This document shows, one piece after another, positions 50,585 to 63,660 of a DNA stretch of 64,000 bases. Below the pieces are notes generated by a model. That model made no database searches and was not told the origin of the DNA. It saw only the letters and a list, made by a program, of their open reading frames with translations. The stretch lies in contig NZ_ATUJ01000005.1 of NCBI RefSeq assembly GCF_000420145.1, forward strand, positions 173,388 to 237,387. Direction: 5' to 3'. The first letter of the stretch is position 1; each line of letters opens with the position of its first letter. The DNA is from Paracoccus zeaxanthinifaciens ATCC 21588 (lineage in GTDB: Bacteria; Pseudomonadota; Alphaproteobacteria; Rhodobacterales; Rhodobacteraceae). The position numbers and the translations under genes were made by a program.

Positions 50585-50945
50585 GCATGCGCAGAATAAC
50601 CGTTTCAAAAAATTCAATGTTTTCAGTGGTGTGTCTTTTTTGTCCGAAGACTCAACGACCTCCGAGATTCGAATCTGGAAACTCGCTGTCAAGCGCATAG
50701 TTCGGTTGCGGCAGCCCGAGGGCTGGGGCTAATTTCCATCCTGCGATTCACGTCGCTGTCGGGGGACGGGCCGAACCTGATGCATGGATTTCCACGCATC
50801 GCACGGCCGGGCGTTCAAGCGGTTCGCGCTGCTTACGCCCCTCGGGTCCGCATCGGTCGGCTGCCACCGGTCGGTTCGGGTCCTGTGTCTTTGAAGGTTA
50901 GCGGGCAAATGCCCTGAAACGGTCGCTTCGACCGTCAGGGATCCT
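50585..50945 (+). promoter_or_regulatory. dnaA leader with AT-rich patch and GANTC cluster
   Basis: This 361-bp stretch has no gene. GC is 33% over 50581-50640 by direct count, far below the surroundings, with AAAAAA at 50607 and TTTTTT at 50636. GANTC sites, the CcrM methylation motif of alphaproteobacteria, lie at 50649, 50666, 50671 and 50745, with two more at 50520 and 50531. The pair at 50666 and 50671 forms the palindrome AGATTCGAATCT. No DnaA boxes close to consensus were found, so it is a promoter region and not an evident origin. Confidence 0.6.
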
Positions 50946-52388
50946 TTGTCCGTTCCGCACCCCGACAGCGCGCGCAACAATTCTGTCCCGCCGGATGAAC
51001 CGGCGGGGATCGGGGACAGGCACGGGAAACGGGCGATGATGGACAAGATCTGGGGTCAGGCATGCGCAGAGCTGGAAAGCAGCGTGGGGCCGCATAATTA
51101 CAATCACTGGATCAAGCCGCTGCGCCTCACCTCGATCGACGAGGGCGCCGCGCGCCTGGTCAGCCCCACGCGCTTCATCTCGGACTGGGTGAACCGCCAT
51201 TACGGCAACCAGATCCTCGAGGTGCTGAACCGCCAGGGCGCCACGGTCGAGCGTCTGCGCTTCGACGTGGGCAGCGCCGCGACCAAGCCCGTTCCCGCCA
51301 ACGATCCGGCCCCCGCCCAGCCGACCACGCGCATCGCCCCGCGTGCCGATCTGGGTGCGCCGCTGGACCCGCGCTACACCTTCTCGAACTTCGTCGTCGG
51401 CAAGCCGAACGAGCTGGCCCATGCCGCCGCCCGTCGCGTGGCCGAGGGCGGCCCCGTCGGCTTCAACCCGCTGTTCCTCTATGGCGGCGTGGGCCTGGGC
51501 AAGACGCACCTGATGCATGCGATCGCGCATGAATACGGCGTCCGCCATCCGAACGCGCAGGTGCTGTACCTGTCGGCCGAACAGTTCATGTACCGCTTCG
51601 TGCAGGCCCTGCGCGAAAGCTCGATCATGGATTTCAAGAGCATGTTCCGCAACGTGAACATGCTGATGGTCGACGACGTGCAGTTCATCGCCGGCAAGGA
51701 CAGCACGCAGGAGGAATTCTTCCACACCTTCAACGCGCTGGTCGATCAGGGCAAGCAGATCGTCATCTCTGCCGACCGCGCCCCCGCCGAGATCAAGGGT
51801 CTGGAGGAACGCATCAAGTCGCGCCTGTCCTGCGGCCTGATCGTGGACCTGCACCCCACCACCTACGAGCTGCGCCTGGGCATCCTGCAATCCAAGACCG
51901 AGGCCTTCCACCGCCAGCACCCGGATCTGGTGATCGGCGCGGGCGTGCTGGAATTCCTGGCCCACCGCATCAGCACCAACGTCCGCGTGCTGGAAGGCGC
52001 GCTGCAGCGTCTCTTCGCCCATGCCAGCCTGCTGCGCCGCGAGATCACGCTGGAGGTCGCGCAGGAATGCCTGACCGACATCCTGCGCACCAACGACCGC
52101 AAGATCTCGATCGACGACATCCAGCGCAAGGTCGCGGAACATTACAACATCCGCCTCGCCGACATGATCGGCCCCAAGCGCGCCCGCAACGTCGCCCGCC
52201 CGCGCCAGATCGCGATGTACCTGTGCAAGCAGCTGACCAGCCGCTCGCTGCCGGAAATCGGCCGCCGCTTCGGCGGGCGCGACCACACGACCATCATGCA
52301 TGGCGTCCGCAAGGTCGATGAACTGATGGGCGACGACACCGCCCTGGCCGAGGACGTCGCCGTCCTGCGCCGGATGCTGGAAGGCTGA
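50946..52388 (+). CDS. dnaA: Chromosomal replication initiator protein DnaA
   Basis: DnaA opens the origin in its ATP form. Domain I holds WGQACAELESSVGPHNYNHW, domain III the Walker A GGVGLGKTHLMHAI and Walker B VNMLMVDDVQFIAG, and domain IV the DnaA-box signature GRDHTTIMHGVRKV. From the TTG at 50946, which has CAGGGA five bases upstream, the protein has 480 residues. Starting at the ATG at 51036 or 51039, right before DKIWGQA, would give about 450, nearer the usual length. The true start is undecided. Confidence 0.95.
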   Translation: MSVPHPDSARNNSVPPDEPAGIGDRHGKRAMMDKIWGQACAELESSVGPHNYNHWIKPLRLTSIDEGAARLVSPTRFISDWVNRHYGNQILEVLNRQGATVERLRFDVGSAATKPVPANDPAPAQPTTRIAPRADLGAPLDPRYTFSNFVVGKPNELAHAAARRVAEGGPVGFNPLFLYGGVGLGKTHLMHAIAHEYGVRHPNAQVLYLSAEQFMYRFVQALRESSIMDFKSMFRNVNMLMVDDVQFIAGKDSTQEEFFHTFNALVDQGKQIVISADRAPAEIKGLEERIKSRLSCGLIVDLHPTTYELRLGILQSKTEAFHRQHPDLVIGAGVLEFLAHRISTNVRVLEGALQRLFAHASLLRREITLEVAQECLTDILRTNDRKISIDDIQRKVAEHYNIRLADMIGPKRARNVARPRQIAMYLCKQLTSRSLPEIGRRFGGRDHTTIMHGVRKVDELMGDDTALAEDVAVLRRMLEG

Positions 52389-52477
52389 TCCATCTAACGT
52401 CTTGAGCGATGCGCCGGGGGCCGTTACACATCGGGTCCGGCCTTCGCATCGATGGCCGAATGGGACAGGGGAAGCTG

Positions 52478-53592
52478 ATGAAATTCTCGATCGAGCGTGC
52501 CGTGCTGGTCAAGGCCGTCGCACAGGCCCAATCCGTCGTCGAGCGTCGGAACACCATTCCGATCCTTGCCAACGTCCTGATCGAGACATCGGATGACGGC
52601 GTCAGCTTCCGCGCGACCGACCTGGACACCGAGGTCGTGGACCGCGCGCCCGCGCAGGTCGTGCGCCCCGGCGCCACCACCGTCAGCGCCGTCATGCTGA
52701 ACGAGATCGCCCGCAAGCTGCCCGATGGCGCGCTGGTGCAGATCAGCGCCGATGCGGAATCGGGACGTCTTCAGGTGCAGGCGGGCCGCTCCAGCTTCAA
52801 CCTCGCGACCCTGCCGCGAGAGGATTTCCCGGTCATGGCGACCAGCGAATACGCCGCGAACTTCACCGCCCCCGCGGGCGTGCTGAAGCGGCTGTTCGAC
52901 AAGTCGAAATTCGCCATCTCGACCGAAGAGACGCGGTATTACCTCAACGGCGTCTACATGCATGTCTCGGACAGCCCCGAGGGACGCAGCCTGCGCTGCG
53001 TGGCGACCGACGGCCACCGCCTGGCCCGCATCGACGCCGACCTGCCCGATGGCGCCGCCGACATGCCGGGCGTGATCGTCCCGCGCAAGACCGTGGGCGA
53101 GCTGCGCAAGCTGCTGGACGACGACGAGGCCGAGATCGCCGTATCCGTCAGCGAGACGAAGATCCGCTTCGCCACGCCGACCATCACGCTGACCTCGAAG
53201 GTGATCGACGGGACCTTCCCCGATTACAGCCGCGTCATCCCCGTCAGCAACGCCCGCAAGCTGGAGGTGGACGCGACCGACTTCGCCCGCGCGGTGGACC
53301 GCGTGGCCACCGTCAGCAGCGAACGTTCGCGCGCCGTCAAGCTGGCGCTGGACCAGGACCGCCTGATCCTGTCGGTCAACGCCCCCGATGCCGGCGCCGC
53401 CGAGGAGGAGCTGATCGTGGCCTATGGCGACGAGCCGCTCGAGATCGGCTTCAACGCGAAATACCTGCAGGAGATCGCAAGCCAGGTCGATCGCGACAAT
53501 GCCGTGTTCATGTTCAACGGATCGGGCGACGCCGCCCTCATCCGCGAGGGCAGCGACGAGAGCGCGGTCTATGTCGTCATGCCGATGCGCGT

Positions 53593-53596
<4 letters not shown>
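52478..53596 (+). CDS. dnaN: DNA polymerase III beta sliding clamp
   Basis: The clamp holds the replicative polymerase on DNA. The 372-residue protein starts KFSIERAVLVKAVAQAQSVV and ends with DESAVYVVMPMRV, the standard clamp C-terminus. The frame is open 23 codons upstream of this ATG, but GGGGAAGCTG gives a good ribosome site here. Its stop overlaps the recF start by four bases. Confidence 0.97.
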
Positions 53597-57203
<3,607 letters not shown>

Positions 57204-57210
57204 TCCCGAA

Positions 57211-57235
57211 ACGCCCGGACCCGCCGTCCGGGCGT
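57211..57235. terminator. Terminator hairpin between gyrB and the GntR gene
   Basis: ACGCCCGGAC and GTCCGGGCGT pair perfectly over 10 bp around CCGCC, between two convergent stops only 39 bases apart. It can serve both strands; the T-tract is short (TCTT). Confidence 0.75.
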
Positions 57236-57242
57236 CTTCGCA

Positions 57243-57899
57243 TCAGCGCATCTCGATCCGCGCGAAGGCCTCCAGCACCAGCCGTTCGGACCGGTCCAGA
57301 TAGGATGCCAGATGCTCGGCGGCACCCTGCGTGTCGCCCGCCACCAGTCTGTGCAGCAGGTCCTGGTTCGTCTCGATGAAGGGGGCGTGCAGCTCCTGCG
57401 CGTCGTCGATCAGCCCGAAGGCCAGCCGCAGTTCCGCCGTCAGTTGCGCGAAGAATGCCGTCAGCCGCGGGCTGTCGGTCAGCGCGACGATGCCCGCATG
57501 GAACTGCATGTTGGCGCTGCCGACCCCCTGCCAGTCCCCCGCCTCCCGCGCGGCGCGCGCGTCGTCCACCGCCTCGGACATCCGCGCGATGGCCGGGTGG
57601 CGCGGGCGCGCATTGGCAAGGGCCGGAAGCTCGATCAGGCGCCGCACGCGATAGATGTCGAGGATCGCCCCCATCGAGGGCACGGCGACCGAAACGCCCC
57701 GGTTCGGCAGATGCGTCAGCAACCCCTCGCGGGTGAGCAGGCGGAACACTTCGCGCAGGGTGTTGCGCGAGACCTGCATGTCGGCGGCCAGCACGGCCTC
57801 GGACAGGTGCTGGCCGGGGCGCAGGATGCCGCCCGTGATGCGGTCGCGAAGTCGGGCCGCGATTTCCTCGGGCAGGCTGGGTGTCGTCGTATCGCTCAT
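57243..57899 (-). CDS. GntR family (FadR/FCD type) regulator of the pxp cluster
   Basis: The 218-residue protein has a winged-helix N-terminus ([20 protein letters not shown] and [18 protein letters not shown]) and a helical FCD effector domain ([35 protein letters not shown]). It is divergent from the transporter-pxp operon, with a perfect-arm palindrome between them. Regulation of that operon by 5-oxoproline or a related metabolite is a reasonable inference. Confidence 0.88.
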   Translation of the reverse strand: MSDTTTPSLPEEIAARLRDRITGGILRPGQHLSEAVLAADMQVSRNTLREVFRLLTREGLLTHLPNRGVSVAVPSMGAILDIYRVRRLIELPALANARPRHPAIARMSEAVDDARAAREAGDWQGVGSANMQFHAGIVALTDSPRLTAFFAQLTAELRLAFGLIDDAQELHAPFIETNQDLLHRLVAGDTQGAAEHLASYLDRSERLVLEAFARIEMR

Positions 57900-58026
57900 C
57901 AGGGGCGGATCATCGCGCGAACGCGTCCCTGCGACAAGCGCCGTCACATCGATTCGCCCGAATGTCGGGGGCTTCAGGCCCGATAACTGCCCAAACAAAG
58001 GGCATAACAGGGGCGTGATCACATTT

Positions 58027-58039
58027 ATTGTTCAACAAT
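58027..58039. promoter_or_regulatory. Candidate GntR operator ahead of the pxp operon
   Basis: ATTGTTCAACAAT has perfect 6-base arms around one central base and lies in the gap between the divergent GntR and transporter genes, 82 bases before the latter. FadR/FCD-type regulators often bind short dyads of the TTGT-ACAA kind. The surrounding 50 bases are AT-rich, as expected for a promoter. Confidence 0.55.
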
Positions 58040-58120
58040 CCGCGCCGATTTGTCGGAAATTTATTGACCGATCGCCGCACCGTCATCGAACCTTCGTGCA
58101 AGGAACGAGAGGAGAGCATC

Positions 58121-59350
58121 ATGACAACCAGCGCGCCCACGGCCGCCAACGCCACCGTCAGGGGCGGCTTCCTTGCCGCCATCTTCCTGATGGCCACCTC
58201 GGCCGTGGGGCCGGGCTTCATCACGCAGACCGCCAGCTTCACCGCGCAGATGGGGTCGGCCTTCGCCTTCGCGATCCTAGCCTCGATCATCATCGACTTC
58301 GTGGTGCAGCTGAACGTGTGGCGCATCACCGCGCTGACGGGCCGGCGCGCGTCCCAGACGGCGAACGCCGCGATCCCCGGAGCGGGATACCTGCTGTCGG
58401 CGCTGGTCGTGATCGGCGGTCTGGCCTTCAACATCGGCAACATCGCGGGCGGAGGCCTGGGGCTGAACGCGCTGCTGGGGCTGGATCCGAAGATCGGCGG
58501 CGCGATCACCGCCGCGCTGGCCATCGCGATCTTCCTGTCGCATCGCGCGGGCCTACTGCTGGACCGCATGATCGTAGGGCTGGGCGTCGTGATGATCCTG
58601 ATGACGCTGTTCGTCGCGCTGCAATCGAACCCGCCCGTGGGCGAGGCGCTGCGCCAGGCGGTCTTCCCCTCCAATATCGACTTTGCCGCGATCACGACCA
58701 TCGTGGGCGGCACGGTCGGCGGCTACATCACCTATTCCGGGGCGCATCGCCTGCTGGACAAGGGCCTGACCGGGACCGAGAACCTTGCCGCAGTGACCCG
58801 CGCCGCGCTGACCGGCATCGCGGTCACCGGGGTCATGCGCTTCGTGCTGTTCTGCGCGATCCTGGGGGTCGTTGCGTCGGGCGTCACGCTGGACCTGTCG
58901 GGGCAGGCCGCGAACCCCGCGGCACAGGCCTTCGCCGCCGCCGCCGGAGAGATCGGCCTGCGCGTCTTCGGCCTGGTCCTGTGGGCGGCGGCGATCACCT
59001 CGGTCATCGGGGCGGCCTATACCTCGGTCAGCTTCCTCGACGTGGTGGGCGTGCGCGGCGATGCGGCACGCGGCCGCGCGACGGTCGGCTTCATCGCCTT
59101 CTCGCTGGCGGTGTTCCTGTCCTTGGGGACCGCGCCCGCCGCGATCCTGGTCTTTGTCGGCGGCTTCAACGGGCTTATCCTGCCCATCGGCCTGACCATC
59201 TTCACCTATGTCGGCTTCGCGCGGTCCGACCTGATGGGGGGGCACCGCTACAACCGGCCGCTGCTGCTGGCAGGCGCGATCATCTGCGCGCTGACCTGGT
59301 ATATGGGGGCCGCATCGGTCGGCACCATCTTCGCCTTCCTCGGACAGTGA
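58121..59350 (+). CDS. NRAMP-like membrane transporter lacking the metal-binding motif
   Basis: The 409-residue protein has about eleven membrane helices and the NRAMP start GPGFI (residues 30-34). The metal-binding DPGN of helix 1 is replaced by residues around Thr37-Ala-Ser-Phe-Thr41. The helix 6 MPH motif is not seen; the nearest equivalent reads [11 protein letters not shown]. Homologues of this type (as YcsG of Bacillus) travel with pxpA, so the substrate may be 5-oxoproline or a related lactam and not a metal ion; this is inferred. GAGAGGAGAG gives a strong ribosome site. pxpA follows after 14 bases. Confidence 0.82.
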   Translation: MTTSAPTAANATVRGGFLAAIFLMATSAVGPGFITQTASFTAQMGSAFAFAILASIIIDFVVQLNVWRITALTGRRASQTANAAIPGAGYLLSALVVIGGLAFNIGNIAGGGLGLNALLGLDPKIGGAITAALAIAIFLSHRAGLLLDRMIVGLGVVMILMTLFVALQSNPPVGEALRQAVFPSNIDFAAITTIVGGTVGGYITYSGAHRLLDKGLTGTENLAAVTRAALTGIAVTGVMRFVLFCAILGVVASGVTLDLSGQAANPAAQAFAAAAGEIGLRVFGLVLWAAAITSVIGAAYTSVSFLDVVGVRGDAARGRATVGFIAFSLAVFLSLGTAPAAILVFVGGFNGLILPIGLTIFTYVGFARSDLMGGHRYNRPLLLAGAIICALTWYMGAASVGTIFAFLGQ

Positions 59351-59364
59351 ACAAGGAGACCCGC

Positions 59365-60129
59365 ATGACCACCATCGACCTGAACAGCGACCTGGGCGAG
59401 GGCTATGGCGCCTGGTCCATGGGCGACGACGCAGCCATGCTGGACATCGTCAGCAGCGCCAACATCGCCTGCGGCTTTCACGCGGGCGACCCGGCATCGC
59501 TGCTGGCGGTGCTGCGGATGGCCGCCGAACGCGGCGTGTCCGTGGGGGCGCATGTCAGCTATCCCGACCGGGTGGGCTTCGGTCGGCGCGCGATGGATGT
59601 CGCGCCGGACGACCTGACCGCCGATGTCATCTATCAGATCGGGGCGCTGCAGGGGCTGGCACGGGCGGCGGGAACGCGGGTCGCCTATGTCAAGCCGCAT
59701 GGCGCGCTGTACAACACCATCGCGTCGGATGCGCGGCAGGGCGATGCGGTGATCGCGGGGATCCTGGCGGTCGATCCGTCGCTGGTGCTGATGGGGCTGG
59801 CCGGGGCGCCGATCCTGGCCCGCGGCTGCGATGCGGGCCTTGCAACCGTGGCCGAGGCCTTCGCGGATCGCGCCTATACCCCCGACGGCGCGCTGGTGTC
59901 GCGCCGCGATCCCGGCGCGGTGCTGCACGACCCCGAGACTGTCGCCGCACGGATGCTGCATCTTGCGCGCACGGGCACCATCCAGGCCATCGACGGCAGC
60001 ATGCTGGACCTGCAGGCCGACAGCATCTGCGTTCACGGCGACAGCCCCGGCGCCGTCGCCATGGCCGCCCGCATCCGCGACCTGCTGCTGGCCGAGGGCG
60101 TGACCATCGCCCCCTTCGCGGGCAAATGA
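59365..60129 (+). CDS. pxpA: 5-oxoprolinase subunit A (LamB/YcsF family)
   Basis: PxpA is part of the bacterial ATP-dependent 5-oxoprolinase PxpABC, which opens 5-oxoproline to glutamate. The 254-residue protein begins with the family signature [18 protein letters not shown] and has [28 protein letters not shown] and [10 protein letters not shown], all conserved. The stop overlaps the next start (ATGA). Confidence 0.95.
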   Translation: MTTIDLNSDLGEGYGAWSMGDDAAMLDIVSSANIACGFHAGDPASLLAVLRMAAERGVSVGAHVSYPDRVGFGRRAMDVAPDDLTADVIYQIGALQGLARAAGTRVAYVKPHGALYNTIASDARQGDAVIAGILAVDPSLVLMGLAGAPILARGCDAGLATVAEAFADRAYTPDGALVSRRDPGAVLHDPETVAARMLHLARTGTIQAIDGSMLDLQADSICVHGDSPGAVAMAARIRDLLLAEGVTIAPFAGK

Positions 60130-61691
60130 CCATGCGCTTCCTGCCCATCGGCCCGCGCATGGTTCTGGTCGAGCTGCCGGATCTGGACGCCACGCTGGCG
60201 CTGTTCGACGCGCTTGCCGCAGACCCCGTGCCGGGCGTGGCCGAGATCATTCCCGCCGCCCGCACCCTGATGATCCGCACCGCCCCCGGCACCCATGCCG
60301 ACGCGGCGCTTGCGCGGCGCATCGCGCGGGCCGCCCCGCGACCGGGCACCGCCCCTGCCCTGCGCGACGCCCTCCTGATCGAGATCCCCGTCACCTATGA
60401 CGGCGAGGATCTGGACGACGTGGCCCGCCACATGGACCTGACCACTTCCGAGGTGATCGCCGCCCATCAGGCCGCGACATGGCAGACGGCCTTCTGCGGC
60501 TTTGCCCCCGGTTTCGCCTACATGACCTGCGACGATCCGCGGTTCGACCTGCCGCGCCGCGCGACGCCGCGCACGCGCATTCCCGCGGGCTCGGTCGCGC
60601 TGGCGGGGCGCTTCGGCGGGATCTATCCGCAGGCAAGCCCCGGCGGCTGGCAGCTGATCGGCCGGACCGAGCTGCCGATGTTCGACCTGACCCGCGACCC
60701 GCCCGCCCTGCTGCAACCGGGAACGCGCGTGCGCTTCGTCGAAGGTCGCGCCAAGTTGCATTCGGTGGCCATGCCCACCCCCGCACCGGCCAAGGGTCTG
60801 CGGGTCGAGCGCACCGCATTCCCGATCCTGTTGCAGGACGAGGGTCGCGGCGGTCAGGCCGCGCAGGGCGTCACGGCGTCCGGCGCGATGGACCGGGGCG
60901 CGATGCGCCGCGCCAACCGCGCCGTGGGCAACCCCCGTGGCCGTGCCGTGCTGGAGATCACCCTGGGGCCGGTGGTGCTGCTGGCCGAGGAAGCGCTGAC
61001 GCTGGCCCTGACCGGGGCCGCGACCGCGCATGTGAACGACCTGCCCATCGCCCCCGGCGCGGCCTTTGCGATGGATGCGGGCGACCGGCTGCGGATCGCC
61101 CCGCCCGCGCGCGGGATGCGCAGCTACCTCGCGCTGCGGGGCGGGTTCGACGTGGCCCCCGTGCTGGGATCGGCCGCGACCGACACGCTGTCGAATATCG
61201 GCCCCGAGCCGCTGACGGCGGGCGATGCGCTGTCGCCCGCCCGCCTGCCCGCCGACGCGACGGGACTGCCCGAACCCGCGCCCGACCTGCCGGGGTCCGA
61301 CCGGACCGTTACCCTGCCCGTCACCCTGGGGCCGCGCACGGACTGGTTCACCGACGACCAGGTGCAATCCTTCCTGGCCCAGGACTGGCAGGTCACACCG
61401 CAATCCTCGCGCGTGGGGATCCGGCTGCAGGGCGATGCGCTGACCCGCGACGGGGCCGAGCTGCCATCCGAAGGCACCGCCATCGGCGCGATCCAGGTCC
61501 CCCATTCCGGCCAGCCCGTCCTGTTCCTTGCCGATCACCCGCTGACCGGCGGCTATCCGGTCATCGCCACCCTCGACCCCTCGGCGCTGGATCTTGCAGC
61601 CCAGATCCCGCCCGGCGCACGCATCCGCTTCGTCGCCCGCGCCCCCTTTGCCCCGCTGACACTGGAGCCTTCCCATGACGCTGTTTCTTGA
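60126..61691 (+). CDS. pxpBC: Fused 5-oxoprolinase subunits B and C (PxpB-PxpC)
   Basis: The 521-residue protein joins two proteins that are separate in E. coli and Bacillus. Residues 1-215 are PxpB/KipI-like ([40 protein letters not shown]). Residues from about 225 are PxpC/KipA-like ([22 protein letters not shown], shortened; then [20 protein letters not shown]). Both halves are homologous to the carboxyltransferase region (AHS1/AHS2) of urea carboxylase. Its end overlaps the following biotin carboxylase gene by 17 bases. Confidence 0.93.
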   Translation: MTMRFLPIGPRMVLVELPDLDATLALFDALAADPVPGVAEIIPAARTLMIRTAPGTHADAALARRIARAAPRPGTAPALRDALLIEIPVTYDGEDLDDVARHMDLTTSEVIAAHQAATWQTAFCGFAPGFAYMTCDDPRFDLPRRATPRTRIPAGSVALAGRFGGIYPQASPGGWQLIGRTELPMFDLTRDPPALLQPGTRVRFVEGRAKLHSVAMPTPAPAKGLRVERTAFPILLQDEGRGGQAAQGVTASGAMDRGAMRRANRAVGNPRGRAVLEITLGPVVLLAEEALTLALTGAATAHVNDLPIAPGAAFAMDAGDRLRIAPPARGMRSYLALRGGFDVAPVLGSAATDTLSNIGPEPLTAGDALSPARLPADATGLPEPAPDLPGSDRTVTLPVTLGPRTDWFTDDQVQSFLAQDWQVTPQSSRVGIRLQGDALTRDGAELPSEGTAIGAIQVPHSGQPVLFLADHPLTGGYPVIATLDPSALDLAAQIPPGARIRFVARAPFAPLTLEPSHDAVS

Positions 61692-63438
61692 CACGGGGCA
61701 TTCGCCCATCACCCGCATCCTGATCGCCAACCGCGGAGAGATCGCCCTGCGCGTCATCCGCGCCTGCCGCGACGAGGGGATCGAATCCGTCGCCGTCCAT
61801 GCCGACCCGGACCGCGATGCGCCCTTCGTGCGGCTGGCCGACCAGGCGCATGCGCTTGGCGGGTCAAAGCCTGCCGACAGCTATCTCGATGGGGGCAAGA
61901 TCATCGCGATCGCCCAGCGCACGGGCGCGCAGGCGATCCATCCCGGCTATGGCTTCCTGTCCGAGAACGCGGATTTCGCCCGTGCCGTGCAGGATGCCGG
62001 GCTGATCTGGATCGGTCCCGATCCCGCCGTGATCGAGGCGCTTGGCGACAAGATCCGCGCCCGCGAGATCGCCGAGGCCGTGGGCGCACCGCTGGTCGCG
62101 GGCAGCCCCGGTCCCGTCGGCAGCGGTGCCGAGGCGCTGGCCTTCGCGCAGGAACACGGCCTGCCCTTGGCGATCAAGGCGGCCCATGGCGGCGGCGGTC
62201 GCGGCATGAAGGTCGCCTGGGCGCTGGACGAGGTCGAGGAGTTGTTCGACAGCGCCACCCGCGAGGCCGTCACCGCCTTCGGCCGCGGCGAATGCTATGT
62301 CGAGCAGTTCCTCGACAAGCCCCGACATATCGAGGCGCAGGTGCTGGCCGACCGCCACGGGCGCGTCAAGGTGCTGGGCACGCGCGACTGTTCGCTGCAG
62401 CGCCGCAACCAGAAGCTGGTCGAGGAAGCCCCCGCACCCTTCCTGACGGACGACCAGCGCGACCGCATCCACGCCTCGGCCCGCGCGATCTGCGCGCATG
62501 CCGGATATTCCGGCGCCGGCACGGTCGAGTTCCTGCTGTCGGCATCCGGCACGATCTCGTTCCTCGAGGTGAACACCCGCCTGCAGGTCGAACATCCCGT
62601 CACCGAGGAAACGACCGGCATCGACATCGTCCGCGCGATGATCCGCGTGGCCCAAGGGGGCCGCCTGGCCGACGAGGACGTTCCCGCCCCCACCGGCCAC
62701 GCGATCGAGTTCCGCATCAATGCCGAGGATCCCGCCCGCGGCTTCCTGCCCACCCCCGGCCCGATCGAGGTCTTCGCCGCCCCGGGCGGCATGGGCGTTC
62801 GGCTGGACAGCGGCGTCGAGCAGGGCGGCACGGTGCCCGGCGCCTTCGATTCGATGATGGCCAAGCTGATCGTCACCGGACCGGACCGGGCGACCGCGCT
62901 GGCCCGCGCCGCGCGCGCGCTGGCGGAATTCCGCATCGAGGGCGTCGCCTCGGTCCTGCCCTTCCACCGCGAGGTTCTGAAGGCGCCCGAGTTCCGCGCC
63001 GATGACGGCGGCTTCGCGGTCCATACCCGCTGGATCGAGACCGACTTCGCCGAACGGCTGGACGCCGCGCTGACGCCCGCCCCGCGCGTCACGCCCGACC
63101 CCGATCCCGTGATGCTGCGCCTGCCGATCGAGATCGACGGCCGCCGCCACATGATCGCGCTGCCGCAATCCCTGCTGGCGGGGATGGGCAGCGCCGCCCC
63201 CGTCGCCGAAACCCAGCCCGCGGACGAGGCGACGGTCGCGGCCCCCATCGCGGGCACCCTGTCGGCCTGGCAGGTCGAGGACGGCGCCCAGGTCCGGCAG
63301 GGTCAGGTCATCGCCGTGATCGAGGCGATGAAGATGGAGACCCGCATCGAGGCCCATCGCGCGGGCCGCCTGACCCGCATCGCGGCCGAGGGCGACACGC
63401 TGGCCCATGACGCGCCCGTGGCGCGGATCGGGGACTGA
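61675..63438 (+). CDS. Biotin carboxylase-biotin carboxyl carrier protein fusion
   Basis: The 587-residue protein has a biotin carboxylase domain (about 12-460: [34 protein letters not shown], the ATP-grasp loop [14 protein letters not shown] and [20 protein letters not shown]) and a C-terminal biotinyl domain with the acceptor Lys553 in IEAMKMETR. There is no BT domain and no acyl-CoA carboxyltransferase gene beside it. It is translationally nested with pxpBC, so it may load carboxybiotin for the PxpBC protein. A separate acyl-CoA carboxylase role cannot be excluded. Confidence 0.92.
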   Translation: MTLFLDTGHSPITRILIANRGEIALRVIRACRDEGIESVAVHADPDRDAPFVRLADQAHALGGSKPADSYLDGGKIIAIAQRTGAQAIHPGYGFLSENADFARAVQDAGLIWIGPDPAVIEALGDKIRAREIAEAVGAPLVAGSPGPVGSGAEALAFAQEHGLPLAIKAAHGGGGRGMKVAWALDEVEELFDSATREAVTAFGRGECYVEQFLDKPRHIEAQVLADRHGRVKVLGTRDCSLQRRNQKLVEEAPAPFLTDDQRDRIHASARAICAHAGYSGAGTVEFLLSASGTISFLEVNTRLQVEHPVTEETTGIDIVRAMIRVAQGGRLADEDVPAPTGHAIEFRINAEDPARGFLPTPGPIEVFAAPGGMGVRLDSGVEQGGTVPGAFDSMMAKLIVTGPDRATALARAARALAEFRIEGVASVLPFHREVLKAPEFRADDGGFAVHTRWIETDFAERLDAALTPAPRVTPDPDPVMLRLPIEIDGRRHMIALPQSLLAGMGSAAPVAETQPADEATVAAPIAGTLSAWQVEDGAQVRQGQVIAVIEAMKMETRIEAHRAGRLTRIAAEGDTLAHDAPVARIGD

Positions 63439-63519
63439 CAGCCCGCACGCCAGGGGCTTGCATCGGGGCGGCATCCGTCACAGCGTGACGCCGCCCCGAA
63501 TTCCTGAAAGGCCCTGCCC

Positions 63520-63660
63520 ATGCTGATCTTCTGGCGCAAGTCGCTGGTGATGTTCTCGGTCCCCAAGACCGGCACCCACAGCTATATCGACCATCTGCAT
63601 GCCCATGCCGACATGGTCTTTCGCCATCCGGTCGGTATTGTTGCATTACCCTGGCTTTAG
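63520..63660 (+). pseudogene. Sulfotransferase family gene, 5' fragment cut by an insertion sequence
   Basis: The ATG after GAAAGG opens LIFWRKSLVMFSVPKTGTHS, in which PKTGT is the 5'-phosphosulfate loop of PAPS-dependent sulfotransferases. After FRHPVG (about base 63635) the frame enters IS sequence and stops at a TAG at 63658. The rest of the gene should lie on the far side of the element, outside the window. Substrate unknown. Confidence 0.8.

Noticed and set aside
50497..50945. Chromosomal origin next to dnaA
   Set aside because: The AT-rich patch is suggestive, but no DnaA boxes near consensus were found on either strand, and in many alphaproteobacteria the origin lies away from dnaA.
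50729..51046. 105-codon minus-strand frame overlapping the dnaA start
   Set aside because: No motif, overlaps a certain gene, and no ribosome site.
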